This document shows positions 26,162 through 35,011 of a stretch of DNA of 64,000 nt, in pieces (within the stretch, counting starts at the first letter, position 1; each line of letters starts with the position of its first letter). The translations under genes and the position numbers were made by a program. The notes under the pieces were generated by a model. That model saw only the letters and a program-made list of their open reading frames with translations, did no database searches and was not told the DNA's origin. Source of the DNA: Novosphingobium sp. GTDB lineage: Bacteria; Pseudomonadota; Alphaproteobacteria; Sphingomonadales; Sphingomonadaceae. Location of the stretch: the NCBI GenBank assembly GCA_024236175.1, contig JACKKY010000002.1:558001-622000 (forward strand), given 5' to 3'.

Positions 26162-26364
26162 TGTGTTTTCCGGTTACCAGTTCCCGATCTGGCCTGCCAT
26201 CCGGTTCACTGTCGCAGCGGCCGGAATACATTGGCTGCCCGAAGGCAAACGACACTGACCAAGATCAATCGCGGCGCGCTGGTCTGCAAGTCTCCCGTGC
26301 CCGCCCGCCAATGTGCGCATCCCCGATTTCCGGGACAGAACAGCAAAAGCTAAGCTACGCAAGT

Positions 26365-26396
26365 AAAAAATGAGTAGCGCTCATTTTTTGTTGACA
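26365..26396 (+). promoter_or_regulatory. Palindrome next to a -35 box upstream of the IclR gene
   Basis: AAAAAATGAG (26365-26374) and CTCATTTTTT (26380-26389) form a perfect 10-bp inverted repeat over a 5-base spacer. TTGACA follows at 26391-26396, a consensus -35; a good -10 is not obvious. Position 54 bases before the IclR start at 26450 fits an autoregulatory operator. The repeat could also act as a hairpin for either strand. Confidence 0.5.
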
Positions 26397-26449
26397 AGTG
26401 TAAGGAATGAATCAACTCTATCGATCACAATAAGGTGGAGGAGAGGTTT

Positions 26450-27259
26450 ATGGCGGCCCCGTCGGCATCGTCCAACAAGGCCAAGATCGCCAGGCGTGTC
26501 ATCGAGGTTCTCGACTATTTTGACGAGAACCACCGTGAAGCGACCGTCATGGACATCGTGCGACGTTACGACCGACCGCAATCCAGCACGTCAGAGCTTC
26601 TATGCAGCATGGTCGAACTCGGACTGCTCTACAAGGATCCCTTCACCCGCTCATATAGCCTCAGCCCGCGTGCCGCCCTTCTCGGCCAGGCGGGACAGCC
26701 CGATCTCATCCGCGACGGAAGGCTTGTTCGGCTGCTTGACCGCCTGGTCGCCCAGACCGGCCTGTCCGTTGCCCTTTTCGGGATGGTCGGACTGAACGCG
26801 CAGATCGTCAGCTGGCGGCCGGGCCCGCGCAGTTCATCCTCCGTCAAACGGAACCTCTACAGCGGCCTGCAAGAGCCTCTGTCCGACAGCGCGGCAGGCT
26901 GGTTGCTGCTTTCGACCGTAGCCCAGCCACGCTGCGACGGCCTGATTCGCAGGTTGAACGCCGAAGCCAGCGAGGACCGCAAGTTCTCCTTCAGCGACAT
27001 GACGGCGCGAATCCAGAGCTGCCGTGAGGAGCGCAATGTCCGCGGCCTCGTGGGCTATGGCACGCCGGCCGAAGTGCTTGCACGGTTGCTGCCCGGCCAA
27101 CTGGACGATCGCCCGCTGGCGGCCGGCTTCGTCTATGGCAGCGAGGAAAAGGTGAATGTCGACGGCCTGATGCAGTGCCTCAACGAGGCAATGCGGCAGT
27201 GCCTCGAAGATGCCGGAGCCAGCGCTGCCGAAGTCGAGCGGCTACCCAACGCGGCCTGA
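26450..27259 (+). CDS. IclR family transcriptional regulator
   Basis: A 269-residue IclR-type protein. The winged helix-turn-helix occupies residues 10-70 (KIARRVIEVLDYFDENHREA, IVRRYDRPQSSTSELLCSMV, LGLLYKDPFTRSYSLSPRA). The effector domain follows from about 85 and includes LSDSAAGWLLLS. The start at 26450 is preceded by GGAGGAGAGG, so the longer frame from GTG 26435 is not used. It is divergent from the crotonase gene and upstream of a convergent amidohydrolase. IclR proteins usually sense aromatic or aliphatic acids; its target may be the adjacent gene sets. Confidence 0.9.
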   Translation: MAAPSASSNKAKIARRVIEVLDYFDENHREATVMDIVRRYDRPQSSTSELLCSMVELGLLYKDPFTRSYSLSPRAALLGQAGQPDLIRDGRLVRLLDRLVAQTGLSVALFGMVGLNAQIVSWRPGPRSSSSVKRNLYSGLQEPLSDSAAGWLLLSTVAQPRCDGLIRRLNAEASEDRKFSFSDMTARIQSCREERNVRGLVGYGTPAEVLARLLPGQLDDRPLAAGFVYGSEEKVNVDGLMQCLNEAMRQCLEDAGASAAEVERLPNAA

Positions 27260-27305
27260 TCGGCTTTGCTTCCAATCACCTGAATCTAGAAATCACGCGG
27301 TATCA

Positions 27306-27341
27306 GGGGCTGCGCGGGCGTGTCCCGCACAGCCCCCGTTT
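27306..27341. terminator. Hairpin between convergent IclR and amidohydrolase genes
   Basis: GGGGCTG (27306-27312) and CAGCCCC (27330-27336) enclose GCGGG/CCCGC (27314-27318, 27324-27328) with one mismatch and a 5-base loop. The following plus-strand bases are CGTTTC, a poor U tract. It most likely ends IclR transcription and may act in both directions. Confidence 0.5.
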
Positions 27342-27345
27342 CGGA

Positions 27346-28686
27346 TCAGGCTTCTTCATTCTCGATAAGTGACTTCATCTCCTCGTTGGCGTGATGCGCG
27401 AACATGCGCATCAGGTCGCCCGAAGTGATGGGACGGGTCGTGCCCTCCTCGACCGGACGGTCGCCCGCCGAAGACTTTGGCGTCGTGTCGACTCCTGCCG
27501 CCCTGGCTTTCGCACGCAAGGCGCCAACCGTCAGTTCCTCCCTCTTGTAGTGTTCAAAGGGATCGAACCGGAACCAGCGCATCGCGTTGAGGTGCGTGAT
27601 CTTGTCGATCTGCTGATCGGTCAGATGCTTGATCTGCGGCCACAGTCGCTCCGGCACTTCCGGCCAGACACAATCCGAATGCGGGTAGTCGCACTCATAG
27701 GTGATCATGTCCTCGCCGATGAAATCGACATTCTGCAGGCCGAAGGCATCTTCGATGAAGCAGGTCATGAAATGGCGCTCGAACACCTCACTGGGCTTCT
27801 TGTCCTGATAGCGCGAGTTGGTCCAGAACTTGTGCTGCTCGTTGGTGAAGTCGGCCCGCTCCTTGAAATAGGGCACCCAGCCGATGCTGCCTTCCGAAAG
27901 AGCAATCCGCATGTCGGGATAACGTTGCAGCGCCTCGAGCTGGAGCCAGTCGGAAGCGCCCACCGCGATCGACATCGGCATGGTCGTGATCCATGCCTCG
28001 ATCGGCGTTTCCATCGAAGCATGCGGAGCGGGATTGCCGCCGCCGATGTGCAGGCAGATCGTCATGTCGAGATCGTTGATCGCCTTCCAGAACGGCTCCC
28101 AATACTCGTTATGGATGCTCGGCAAGCCCTGCATGCAGGGATTCTCGCTGATCGAAACCGTGTAGCATCCCTTGTCGGAAACCCGCTTCAGTTCCGCGAT
28201 CGTCGCGTCCATGTCCCAGGTCGGCAGGATCGCGCAGGGAATGAAACGGCCGGGATAGGCACCGCACCATTCATCGATGTGCCAGTCGTTGTAGGCGCTC
28301 AGGTGTTTGCGGGCGAGATCCTTGTCAGGGACCTTGTTGAGCCGGCCGCCGGCAAAGTCGAAAACACTGCCGAAGTTGAGCGAGGACGCGATGCCGTTGA
28401 CATCCATGTCCTTGATCCGCTCGTGAACGTCATAGCACCCCGCCCGCAGCTGATCGAGCGCGGTGGGCTCCATGCCGTATTCTTCCTTCGGGCGCCCGAC
28501 GACAGCGTTCAGGCCAACCGAGGGAAAGCTCATCCCCTGATATTCCCAGAAGTCCTTGCCGTTGGCATCCTGTTTCAGCTTCGGCGCGGACTCGAGGTCA
28601 GGGCCCGACAGGTGCTTGTCGAACATGCCTGGTGGTTCGCTGATGTGATCATCCACACTGATGATCACCATGTCGTTCATTTCCAT
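27346..28686 (-). CDS. TIM-barrel amidohydrolase (amidohydrolase 2 family)
   Basis: A 446-residue protein of the amidohydrolase-2 fold (decarboxylase/hydrolase group). The chain starts EMNDMVIISVDDHISEPPGM, with the metal-site His in VDDHISEP, and continues with FIPCAILPTWDMDATIAELK, TICLHIGGGNPAPHAS, AVGASDWLQLEALQRYPDMR and the terminal Asp site ITYECDYPHSDCVWPE. The ATG at 28686 has GGGAGAACGACG upstream; the longer frame to 29025 is a shadow. Relatives include ortho-decarboxylases and lactone hydrolases. It follows the DUF2889 gene by 49 bases. Confidence 0.88.
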   Translation of the reverse strand: MEMNDMVIISVDDHISEPPGMFDKHLSGPDLESAPKLKQDANGKDFWEYQGMSFPSVGLNAVVGRPKEEYGMEPTALDQLRAGCYDVHERIKDMDVNGIASSLNFGSVFDFAGGRLNKVPDKDLARKHLSAYNDWHIDEWCGAYPGRFIPCAILPTWDMDATIAELKRVSDKGCYTVSISENPCMQGLPSIHNEYWEPFWKAINDLDMTICLHIGGGNPAPHASMETPIEAWITTMPMSIAVGASDWLQLEALQRYPDMRIALSEGSIGWVPYFKERADFTNEQHKFWTNSRYQDKKPSEVFERHFMTCFIEDAFGLQNVDFIGEDMITYECDYPHSDCVWPEVPERLWPQIKHLTDQQIDKITHLNAMRWFRFDPFEHYKREELTVGALRAKARAAGVDTTPKSSAGDRPVEEGTTRPITSGDLMRMFAHHANEEMKSLIENEEA

Positions 28687-28735
28687 CGTCGTTCTCCCGT
28701 GAATTACTATCGGCGCGGTCGAGCCCGAAGGAGGG

Positions 28736-29548
28736 TCAGCCGCCCTTGAGCCGTGACAGCATCCTATCATCGAATCCTTCGAGGGGCACCCGCGAACCAT
28801 CGCTGAAGTCGAACCTCTGGCCGACTCTGTGCGCGTGGACCGCACGCTCCGGTTGAAAGGTGTAGCAGTTCGGAGGGAGGTCGGCGGCGCGCGACTGTTC
28901 CTCGATCGGCATCGTCCGGCCATGCGCGACCAGCGCCCCCCACTGCAACAGGCGGGCTGCTTCCTGCCCTGGACCTTCGAGAGTGCCGATCCAGTCACGC
29001 AGTGAAAGAAGCGTCTGGCCGGCAATCGAAGGCGGATCGATCAGCTGGCCGTTCATTTCGGTCCAGCGATAGACCGTCTTTCCGTCACGGCGGATTTCCA
29101 GAATTCGCTGTCCATCGATCGGGTCCGAGGCGAAGATCTCGTAAGCGACCCCTTCCGGGTCCAACGCATGGGCCGCGGCCAGTACGGCCAGGTCGTGCAG
29201 ATGGGTGCAATTGGCCTTTTTCTCGCGCCGGGCGTTGACTTCGGCCAGCGGGAGGCCGGCGAATGTCTCGACAAGCTTGTCGGCTGCGCCCGGGCAGGTG
29301 TCCCAGGGCATGCGCTCGGTCACGGGTTCTACCGCGATCACATGGTCACCGTCGTGACGCAGGAGCACCGCCATGCAGTGGATGTCGTCCTCGAGCATCG
29401 CAAGCACCTTGCCCTCGACGGTTTCGACGCGGATGCGGCGCCGGAAACCCGGCATCTTCTCGATCTTGGCGCTCTTCGCTTCCACTGGCCTGCCCCGAAT
29501 ACGAACTGGCCGGAACGCTAGCACCGCGCCGAGAGGGCGGCTAGGCAC
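28736..29548 (-). CDS. DUF2889 family protein
   Basis: A 270-residue protein. The core MPGFRRRIRVETVEGKVLAM, DDIHCMAVLLRHDGD, ERMPWDTCPGA and THLHDLAVLAAAHA is the DUF2889 signature. Such proteins occur beside catabolic CoA-ligase and hydrolase genes in actinobacteria and sphingomonads, but no biochemical role is known to me. The conserved Cys in DTCPGA and the His-rich THLHDL segment could bind metal. The start is uncertain: GTG 29548 gives the longest form, and an ATG at 29455 begins at MPGFRRR. It is the first gene of a minus-strand pair with the amidohydrolase, 49 bases apart. Confidence 0.72.
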   Translation of the reverse strand: MPSRPLGAVLAFRPVRIRGRPVEAKSAKIEKMPGFRRRIRVETVEGKVLAMLEDDIHCMAVLLRHDGDHVIAVEPVTERMPWDTCPGAADKLVETFAGLPLAEVNARREKKANCTHLHDLAVLAAAHALDPEGVAYEIFASDPIDGQRILEIRRDGKTVYRWTEMNGQLIDPPSIAGQTLLSLRDWIGTLEGPGQEAARLLQWGALVAHGRTMPIEEQSRAADLPPNCYTFQPERAVHAHRVGQRFDFSDGSRVPLEGFDDRMLSRLKGG

Positions 29549-29689
29549 GAGGCTGCGTGCGACGGGCAGGCGGGAACGGCATCGTCATGGCGATCCGGCC
29601 CCGGGCTCCCGCCCGGTCGAACGGCTTGATGGCGATGCAAAAATGCGGCAGTCAGCGAGCGCAGGCAACGGGATCACGGAGGTCCATCA

Positions 29690-29884
29690 ATGAAGATCCG
29701 CATCGACAAGGAGCGCTGCGTCGGCAATGCCCGCTGCTGGGCGATTGCGCCCGATCTCTATCCGCTGGACGACGAAGGATACATCGCGATCGAAGGCTTC
29801 GATGTGCCGGATGGACAGGAAGAGCTTGCCAAGCGCGGGGCACGCGCCTGCCCCGAACGGGTGATCGAGATCGTCGAGGACTGA
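29690..29884 (+). CDS. Ferredoxin, cytochrome-P450 type, with Asn at a cluster position
   Basis: A 64-residue ferredoxin: KIRIDKERCVGNARCWAIAP with later ACPERVIEI. Cysteines are C10, C16 and C54; the second position of the usual four-Cys motif is N13 instead of Cys. A single-cluster ferredoxin of this type carries [3Fe-4S] when the position is Ala/His, or [4Fe-4S] when other ligands serve. They donate electrons to cytochrome P450 or similar oxygenases. The ribosome site GGAGG precedes the ATG by 6 bases. No P450, reductase or oxygenase gene is in the window, so its partner lies elsewhere. Confidence 0.9.
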   Translation: MKIRIDKERCVGNARCWAIAPDLYPLDDEGYIAIEGFDVPDGQEELAKRGARACPERVIEIVED

Positions 29885-30117
29885 GTTGCCGGCGGCGCTT
29901 GCCCGCGGCTGCCCCGAACGAACGCCGCATAACGAGACAAGCTGTGTCATAACTCTCGGCTATCGTTGCATCGGTGCAACAACCTGCATGCAAATTTTCG
30001 CGAGCTTCGGATTCGAGGTTCACTCCCGGTGGCAGTTCTCCTAGCGGTTCTGCTGATCTGCTGTTCAGCTACATCAGACGCCTGCAGCACGGTGCTGCAT
30101 CAGGGGGAGGAAGAGGA

Positions 30118-32565
30118 ATGACCACCAGTCTCAAGCAGTCTCTGCTCGTCGCTACCATTCTCAGTTCGGCCGTCGCGACACCGGCCCTGGCGCAGCAAGC
30201 CGCCGCCGATGACGGCGCGATCATCGTGACCGCGCAGCGCATCGAACAGGACATCCAGGACGTTCCGATCTCGATCACGGTCTTCGATCAGGAAAAGCTC
30301 GACAACAACAACATCCTCAACGCGAAGGATCTCGCGACCTTCACGCCGGGCGTCTATGCCCAGACGCGTTTCGGCAATGACGTCACGACCTACACGATCC
30401 GCGGCTTCGCGCAGGAGCAGCGCACGACGGCCACGGTCGGCACCTATTTCGCTGAAGTCGTCGCCCCTCGCGGCAACGGCGTCAGCCAGGGCGGCGACGG
30501 CGCCAGCCCGGGCGCCCTGTTCGACCTGCAGAACGTGCAGGTCCTCAAGGGCCCGCAGGGAACGCTGTTCGGCCGCAACACCACGGGCGGCGCGGTTCTC
30601 CTCGTGCCCGTCAAGCCGAAGGACGACTTCGAAGGCTATGTCGAAGCCACCGCCGGCAACCTCAACCGCTGGCGCCTTCAGGGCGTAGTCAACCTGCCGA
30701 TCAGCGAAACGTTCCGCATCCGCCTTGGCGTCGATCGGCACAAGCGTGACGGCTACATCAAGAACATCGGCATCCGCGGCAAGCATGATGACGACATGGG
30801 CTCGATCGACATCCTCGCCCTGCGCGGCAGCGCGGTCTGGGATATCTCGGACAATATCGAGAACTACACGATCGTGACCTATTCGGAGTCGAAAGGCAGC
30901 GGCTCCATTCCGTTGCTGAGGCCCACCGGCAAATTCCCGCTGACCAATTTCGGTTCCAACCAGACCCAGGTGAACCGTGAACTCGCCGAAGGCTTCTGGA
31001 CCGCCACCAACACCAACCCGCTGGCCGAAGCCTACTTCGAGGAATTCCGGGTCATCAACCGGACGGCCATCGACCTGAACGACAGCGTCACGCTAACCAA
31101 CATCTTCGGCTATTCGCGGCTCAAGGGCGCGAACAACGTGCCGGCGTTCGGCCTGGCGACGCAGATCACGCCCACCATCACCGGGCCGGAATCCTATCTC
31201 TCGTTCGTGCCCGTCCAGGCGAACCCGGATACCAACGGGTTGACCGCCAACACGGAAGCGATCGTCGAGGAACTGAGGCTCAACGGCCAGACCGGCCGGC
31301 TGACCTGGCAGGGCGGCCTGTACTACGAGAAGAACAGCCCGAAGAGCTTCACCGGCACCTTCTCGCCGACCTTCGCGGCCTGCGCCGACATCGCGAACTT
31401 CCAGTGCTCACCCGGTCGCAACGGCTCCTACAGCAAGAACAAGGTCTGGTTCGAGACCATGGCCGCTTACGCCCAGGCCACGTACGAGCTGACCGATCAG
31501 CTCTCCGTCACCGGCGGCATCCGTTACACCGAAGACGAGACCCGGGCGACGTACCAGAACGGGCGCGTTTTCTTCGCGGCTGACCCGGCCGACAACACCT
31601 TCGCCTGCGGCTTCCCGGGCCTGCCCGACTCCGGTCAGGTCTTTGCGTTCGACGAGCGCTTCACCCGCTGCTTCAATTCCAGCAAGGTCAAGACCAGCGC
31701 GCCGACCTGGCAGCTGGGCGTCGACTACAAGCCCAACGACGACATGCTCCTGTATGCCAAGTATGTCCGCGGCTATCGCCAGGGATCGATCTCTCCGGCA
31801 TCGCCGACCGGCATTGAAGCCTACGGCAAGGAAAAGGTCGACATGTTCGAAGTCGGCGCCAAGACCAGCTGGTATGGCTCGGTCCCCGGCCGCTTCAACA
31901 TTGCGGGTTACTACAACGACTTCTCGGGGCAGCAGCTCCAGGTCGGCGTCACCTGCGTGGACCCGAACAACCCGACCCCGCCTGAACAGCAGACTCCGCT
32001 GTGCCAGACGACGACCATCATCAATGCCGGCAGCACCGAGCTCTACGGTATCGAGGCGGACCTGACGATCGAACCCGTCGAAGGGTTCAAGATCGAGGCG
32101 GCGTATTCGTACAACAAGACCAAGATCAAGAGCATCCCGACCGTCAACCTCGGCAACGAATTCCTCGTTCGTGAGCTCCAGGCAGGCGGCGCGATCCCGC
32201 TCGCCGTGCCGCACGCGTTCAACGCGACGGCATCCTGGAAGTTGCCGTTCGACGAATCCGTTGGCGACATCACGCTCAGCGGCACGGTCGTTCACCGCTC
32301 TTCGTTCCGCGCCGTGGCCGATGCCACGCCCGGCAGCAACATCGGCGTCCTTCCGAAGGTCACTTTCGGCAACGCCAATCTGAGCTGGAAGAATATCGGT
32401 GGCGGACCGGTCGACGCGGTCTTCTACGTGACGAACATCACCAACGAGAAGATGTTCACGCACATCAACGACCAGTCGACCCGCGGCTTCGTCTCCTACT
32501 CGGTCGACGAGCAGCGCCAGTACGGCCTGCGCATCAAGTACCGGTTCGGCGGCCTGGCCGACTGA
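30118..32565 (+). CDS. TonB-dependent outer-membrane receptor (third of three)
   Basis: An 815-residue receptor: signal peptide (MTTSLKQSLLVATILSSAVA, cleavage near LA-Q), TonB-box stretch (GAIIVTAQRIEQ), plug with VLKGPQGTLFGRNTTGGAVL and a barrel ending LRIKYRFGGLAD. The ATG at 30118 is preceded by GGGGGAGGAAGAGGA, a very strong ribosome site; the frame opens at 29974. A dedicated terminator follows. The closest gene set is the acyl-CoA dehydrogenase operon downstream on the same strand but outside the terminator, and the ferredoxin upstream. Confidence 0.93.
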   Translation: MTTSLKQSLLVATILSSAVATPALAQQAAADDGAIIVTAQRIEQDIQDVPISITVFDQEKLDNNNILNAKDLATFTPGVYAQTRFGNDVTTYTIRGFAQEQRTTATVGTYFAEVVAPRGNGVSQGGDGASPGALFDLQNVQVLKGPQGTLFGRNTTGGAVLLVPVKPKDDFEGYVEATAGNLNRWRLQGVVNLPISETFRIRLGVDRHKRDGYIKNIGIRGKHDDDMGSIDILALRGSAVWDISDNIENYTIVTYSESKGSGSIPLLRPTGKFPLTNFGSNQTQVNRELAEGFWTATNTNPLAEAYFEEFRVINRTAIDLNDSVTLTNIFGYSRLKGANNVPAFGLATQITPTITGPESYLSFVPVQANPDTNGLTANTEAIVEELRLNGQTGRLTWQGGLYYEKNSPKSFTGTFSPTFAACADIANFQCSPGRNGSYSKNKVWFETMAAYAQATYELTDQLSVTGGIRYTEDETRATYQNGRVFFAADPADNTFACGFPGLPDSGQVFAFDERFTRCFNSSKVKTSAPTWQLGVDYKPNDDMLLYAKYVRGYRQGSISPASPTGIEAYGKEKVDMFEVGAKTSWYGSVPGRFNIAGYYNDFSGQQLQVGVTCVDPNNPTPPEQQTPLCQTTTIINAGSTELYGIEADLTIEPVEGFKIEAAYSYNKTKIKSIPTVNLGNEFLVRELQAGGAIPLAVPHAFNATASWKLPFDESVGDITLSGTVVHRSSFRAVADATPGSNIGVLPKVTFGNANLSWKNIGGGPVDAVFYVTNITNEKMFTHINDQSTRGFVSYSVDEQRQYGLRIKYRFGGLAD

Positions 32566-32591
32566 TCCGACGCATAATGCGAGGAAATTCG

Positions 32592-32621
32592 GGGCGCCGG
32601 TGGCAACACCGGCGCCCTTTT
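32592..32621 (+). terminator. Rho-independent terminator after TonB receptor
   Basis: GGGCGCCGGTG (32592-32602), loop GCAA, CACCGGCGCCC (32607-32617), followed by TTTTCC. An 11-bp perfect stem with a U tract, 26 bases after the stop of the receptor at 32565. Confidence 0.88.
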
Positions 32622-32785
32622 CCTTGACCTGCCCGCTTCGCTCACGCGAGCGAAGCGGGCAATCGCTCCGGCGATTGCCACAAAAACCGATTGAACGGCT
32701 TCGGGGACTGTGGTGAGGAAATCCTACGAGAGTCCGGCATGGCCGGCCCGAATTTAACGACAATCTCCCGGGGACGAGCGAGCTC

Positions 32786-34999
32786 ATGAATTTCGATCTC
32801 ACCGACGAACAGGAAATGGTGCGCGACACCTTTGCGCGCTTCCTTGACGACAATTCCAGCCCTGCCCACGTGCGCAAGGCGATCGAGACCGGCGGGTTCG
32901 ACGCCGCGCTCTGGTCCGGGTTGGCCGAACTCGGCGGGCTGGCGATGCGCGTGCCCGAAGCGGCCGGCGGCATGGGCATGGGCCTGTTCGACGCCGCGTT
33001 GCTGATGGAAGAAGCGGGACGCACGCTCGCGTCCGGTCCGCTGGCCGAGGCGCTGGTCGCCGCACGCCTGCTCGGCGAACTGGGCGGCGAGACGGCGGGC
33101 GACCTGCTCGAACGGGTCATCTCGGGCCAGACCGTGGCGACGATCGCCATGCGGGACATCGCCGAATTTCCGCGCCAGTGGATCGCCGGCGGCCAGGTCG
33201 CCGATGCCGTCGTCGCGCGCAAGGGCAACGACGTCGTGCTGGTGTCCGTGCCGGCCGAGGCCCGAGTCGCCGAGGAAAATCTCGCCTCCACCCCGATCGC
33301 CGAAATCGACCTGGCCGCGCTTCCGGCAACCGTCCTCGCCAGCGGCGATGCGGCGCTGGCAGCCTTCGCGGGCGGCATCGAGGAATGGAAGCTGCTGATC
33401 GGCGCCGCACTTTCGGGCCTCTCGCGCGAGGCGCTGAAGATGGCCGCGGCCTACGCCGGCGAGCGCAAGGCCTTCGGTGTCCTGATCGGCACCTTCCAGG
33501 CAATCTCGCATCCGATGGCCGACCTCATCGCCGAAATCGACGGCGGCAAATTCCTCGTCTGGAAGGCGATTCGCTCGATCGCCGACGGCGATTCCGAAGC
33601 GGGCGCGCAGGTCTCGATCGCGGGCTGGTGGAACGCGCAGACCGCCGCGCGCACCGTCACCCAGTCGCTGCACACCTTCGGCGGCATCGGCCTCACGCTC
33701 GAGCACGATATCCACCTCTACAACCTGCGCGCCAAGGCCTGGCCGCTGGTTCTCGGCGACCCCGAGGACCTGCTCGCCGAGGCGGGACGCCGGCTCTACG
33801 GCGGTGAAACCGCGAGCCTGCCCGAGGCAGGCGACCTGCCGATCGAGTTCGATCTCGGCGAGGAAGCGCGCAAGGTGCAGCAGGAAATCCACGAGTTCTT
33901 CGCCAAGAACGTCACCGACGAGGAGCGCGCGAAGTTCCACTATTCGTGGGAAGGCCATAACCCGCGGATCCACAAGCTGCTGGTCGAACACGACCTCGCC
34001 TATCTGCAGATGCCAAAGGACGTCGGCGGACGCGGCCTCAACGCCTATGCCGTAACCGCCGCACGCGATGCCTTCGAGGAAGAGGGCTGGAACAATCCGG
34101 TGGCGGGCGTCGCGCAGATGGTCGCGCTGATCATGCACCGCTTCGGCACCGACGAACTCAAGGAGGAGGTGCTCTCCAAGGTCATGTCCGGCGATGCGAT
34201 CTGCTCGCTCGGCTATTCGGAACCCGGCAGCGGCTCCGACGTCTTCGCCGCGCAGTGCCGTGCGATCCCGGACGGCAACGGCTGGAAGATCGAAGGCACC
34301 AAGATGTGGACCAGCGGCGCCAACCTCACCGACTATGTCCTGATGCTGACGCGCACCAATCCCGATGCGCCCAAGCACAAGGGCCTGACGATGTTCATCG
34401 TGCCGCTGAAAGCCGAAGGAGTCACGATCCAGGCGGTGCACACCTTCATGGACGAGCGCACCAACATCACCTTCTACGACGGCGTGAAGATCCCCGACTC
34501 GTGGCGGCTCGGCGAAGTCGACGGCGGCGCCCGGACGATGGCGGCAAGCCTGGAACTCGAGCATGGCGGCGGCTTCGCGAAGGTGCAGAAAGTGATGCTC
34601 GAGGAAGCGGTGCAACTGTGCCGCGAGATCGATGCGCCAGGCGGCGGCAAGCTCATCGAGCGGCCGAACGCGCAGCGCCGCCTCGCGCGGACCTATTCCA
34701 ACTACCTCGTGGCCGAGCTGCTCCAGTACCGCGCCAACTGGGCGCAGGTGGAGAGCAAGCCCAACCTTGCCTACGGGCCGATGACCAAGGTGTTCTCCTC
34801 AGAGAAGTTCACCACGGATTCGCGCGACCTGCTGGATCTGACCGCGCCCTATTCACTGTCGAAACGCAAGGGACCGGCCGGTGCCATCAATCAGGACTAT
34901 CGCCACGCCCACGGCACCACGATCTACGGCGGCAGCAGCGAGGTCCACCGTTCGATGGTCGCGGAGCGCGGCCTCGGCCTGCCGCGTACGCGCGGCTGA
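32786..34999 (+). CDS. Fused two-module acyl-CoA dehydrogenase (FadE34-like)
   Basis: A 737-residue protein made of two acyl-CoA dehydrogenase modules in tandem. Module 1 (about 1-345) begins MNFDLTDEQEMVRDTFARFL, has a shortened middle domain and ends in an ACAD helix bundle (HTFGGIGLTLEHDIHLYNLR). Module 2 (about 350-737) carries the flavin- and substrate-binding segment CSLGYSEPGSGSD near 476, TKMWTSGANLTDYV, and the C-terminal TIYGGSSEVHRSMVAERGLG near 712. Single-chain two-module ACADs include mycobacterial FadE34, which acts on shortened steroid or bile-acid side-chain CoA; in such heteromers only one module is catalytic. The ATG follows GGGGACGAG. It is cotranscribed with the enoyl-CoA hydratase (12-base gap). 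Confidence 0.88.
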   Translation: MNFDLTDEQEMVRDTFARFLDDNSSPAHVRKAIETGGFDAALWSGLAELGGLAMRVPEAAGGMGMGLFDAALLMEEAGRTLASGPLAEALVAARLLGELGGETAGDLLERVISGQTVATIAMRDIAEFPRQWIAGGQVADAVVARKGNDVVLVSVPAEARVAEENLASTPIAEIDLAALPATVLASGDAALAAFAGGIEEWKLLIGAALSGLSREALKMAAAYAGERKAFGVLIGTFQAISHPMADLIAEIDGGKFLVWKAIRSIADGDSEAGAQVSIAGWWNAQTAARTVTQSLHTFGGIGLTLEHDIHLYNLRAKAWPLVLGDPEDLLAEAGRRLYGGETASLPEAGDLPIEFDLGEEARKVQQEIHEFFAKNVTDEERAKFHYSWEGHNPRIHKLLVEHDLAYLQMPKDVGGRGLNAYAVTAARDAFEEEGWNNPVAGVAQMVALIMHRFGTDELKEEVLSKVMSGDAICSLGYSEPGSGSDVFAAQCRAIPDGNGWKIEGTKMWTSGANLTDYVLMLTRTNPDAPKHKGLTMFIVPLKAEGVTIQAVHTFMDERTNITFYDGVKIPDSWRLGEVDGGARTMAASLELEHGGGFAKVQKVMLEEAVQLCREIDAPGGGKLIERPNAQRRLARTYSNYLVAELLQYRANWAQVESKPNLAYGPMTKVFSSEKFTTDSRDLLDLTAPYSLSKRKGPAGAINQDYRHAHGTTIYGGSSEVHRSMVAERGLGLPRTRG

Positions 35000-35011
35000 G
35001 GAGCGAGATCC

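Noticed and set aside
31408..34615. Two very long minus-strand open frames (about 656 residues each) across the TonB receptor and the acyl-CoA dehydrogenase
   Set aside because: They overlap real plus-strand genes with strong family motifs and contain Ala/Arg/Asp-rich text without any domain. High GC makes long antisense frames common here.
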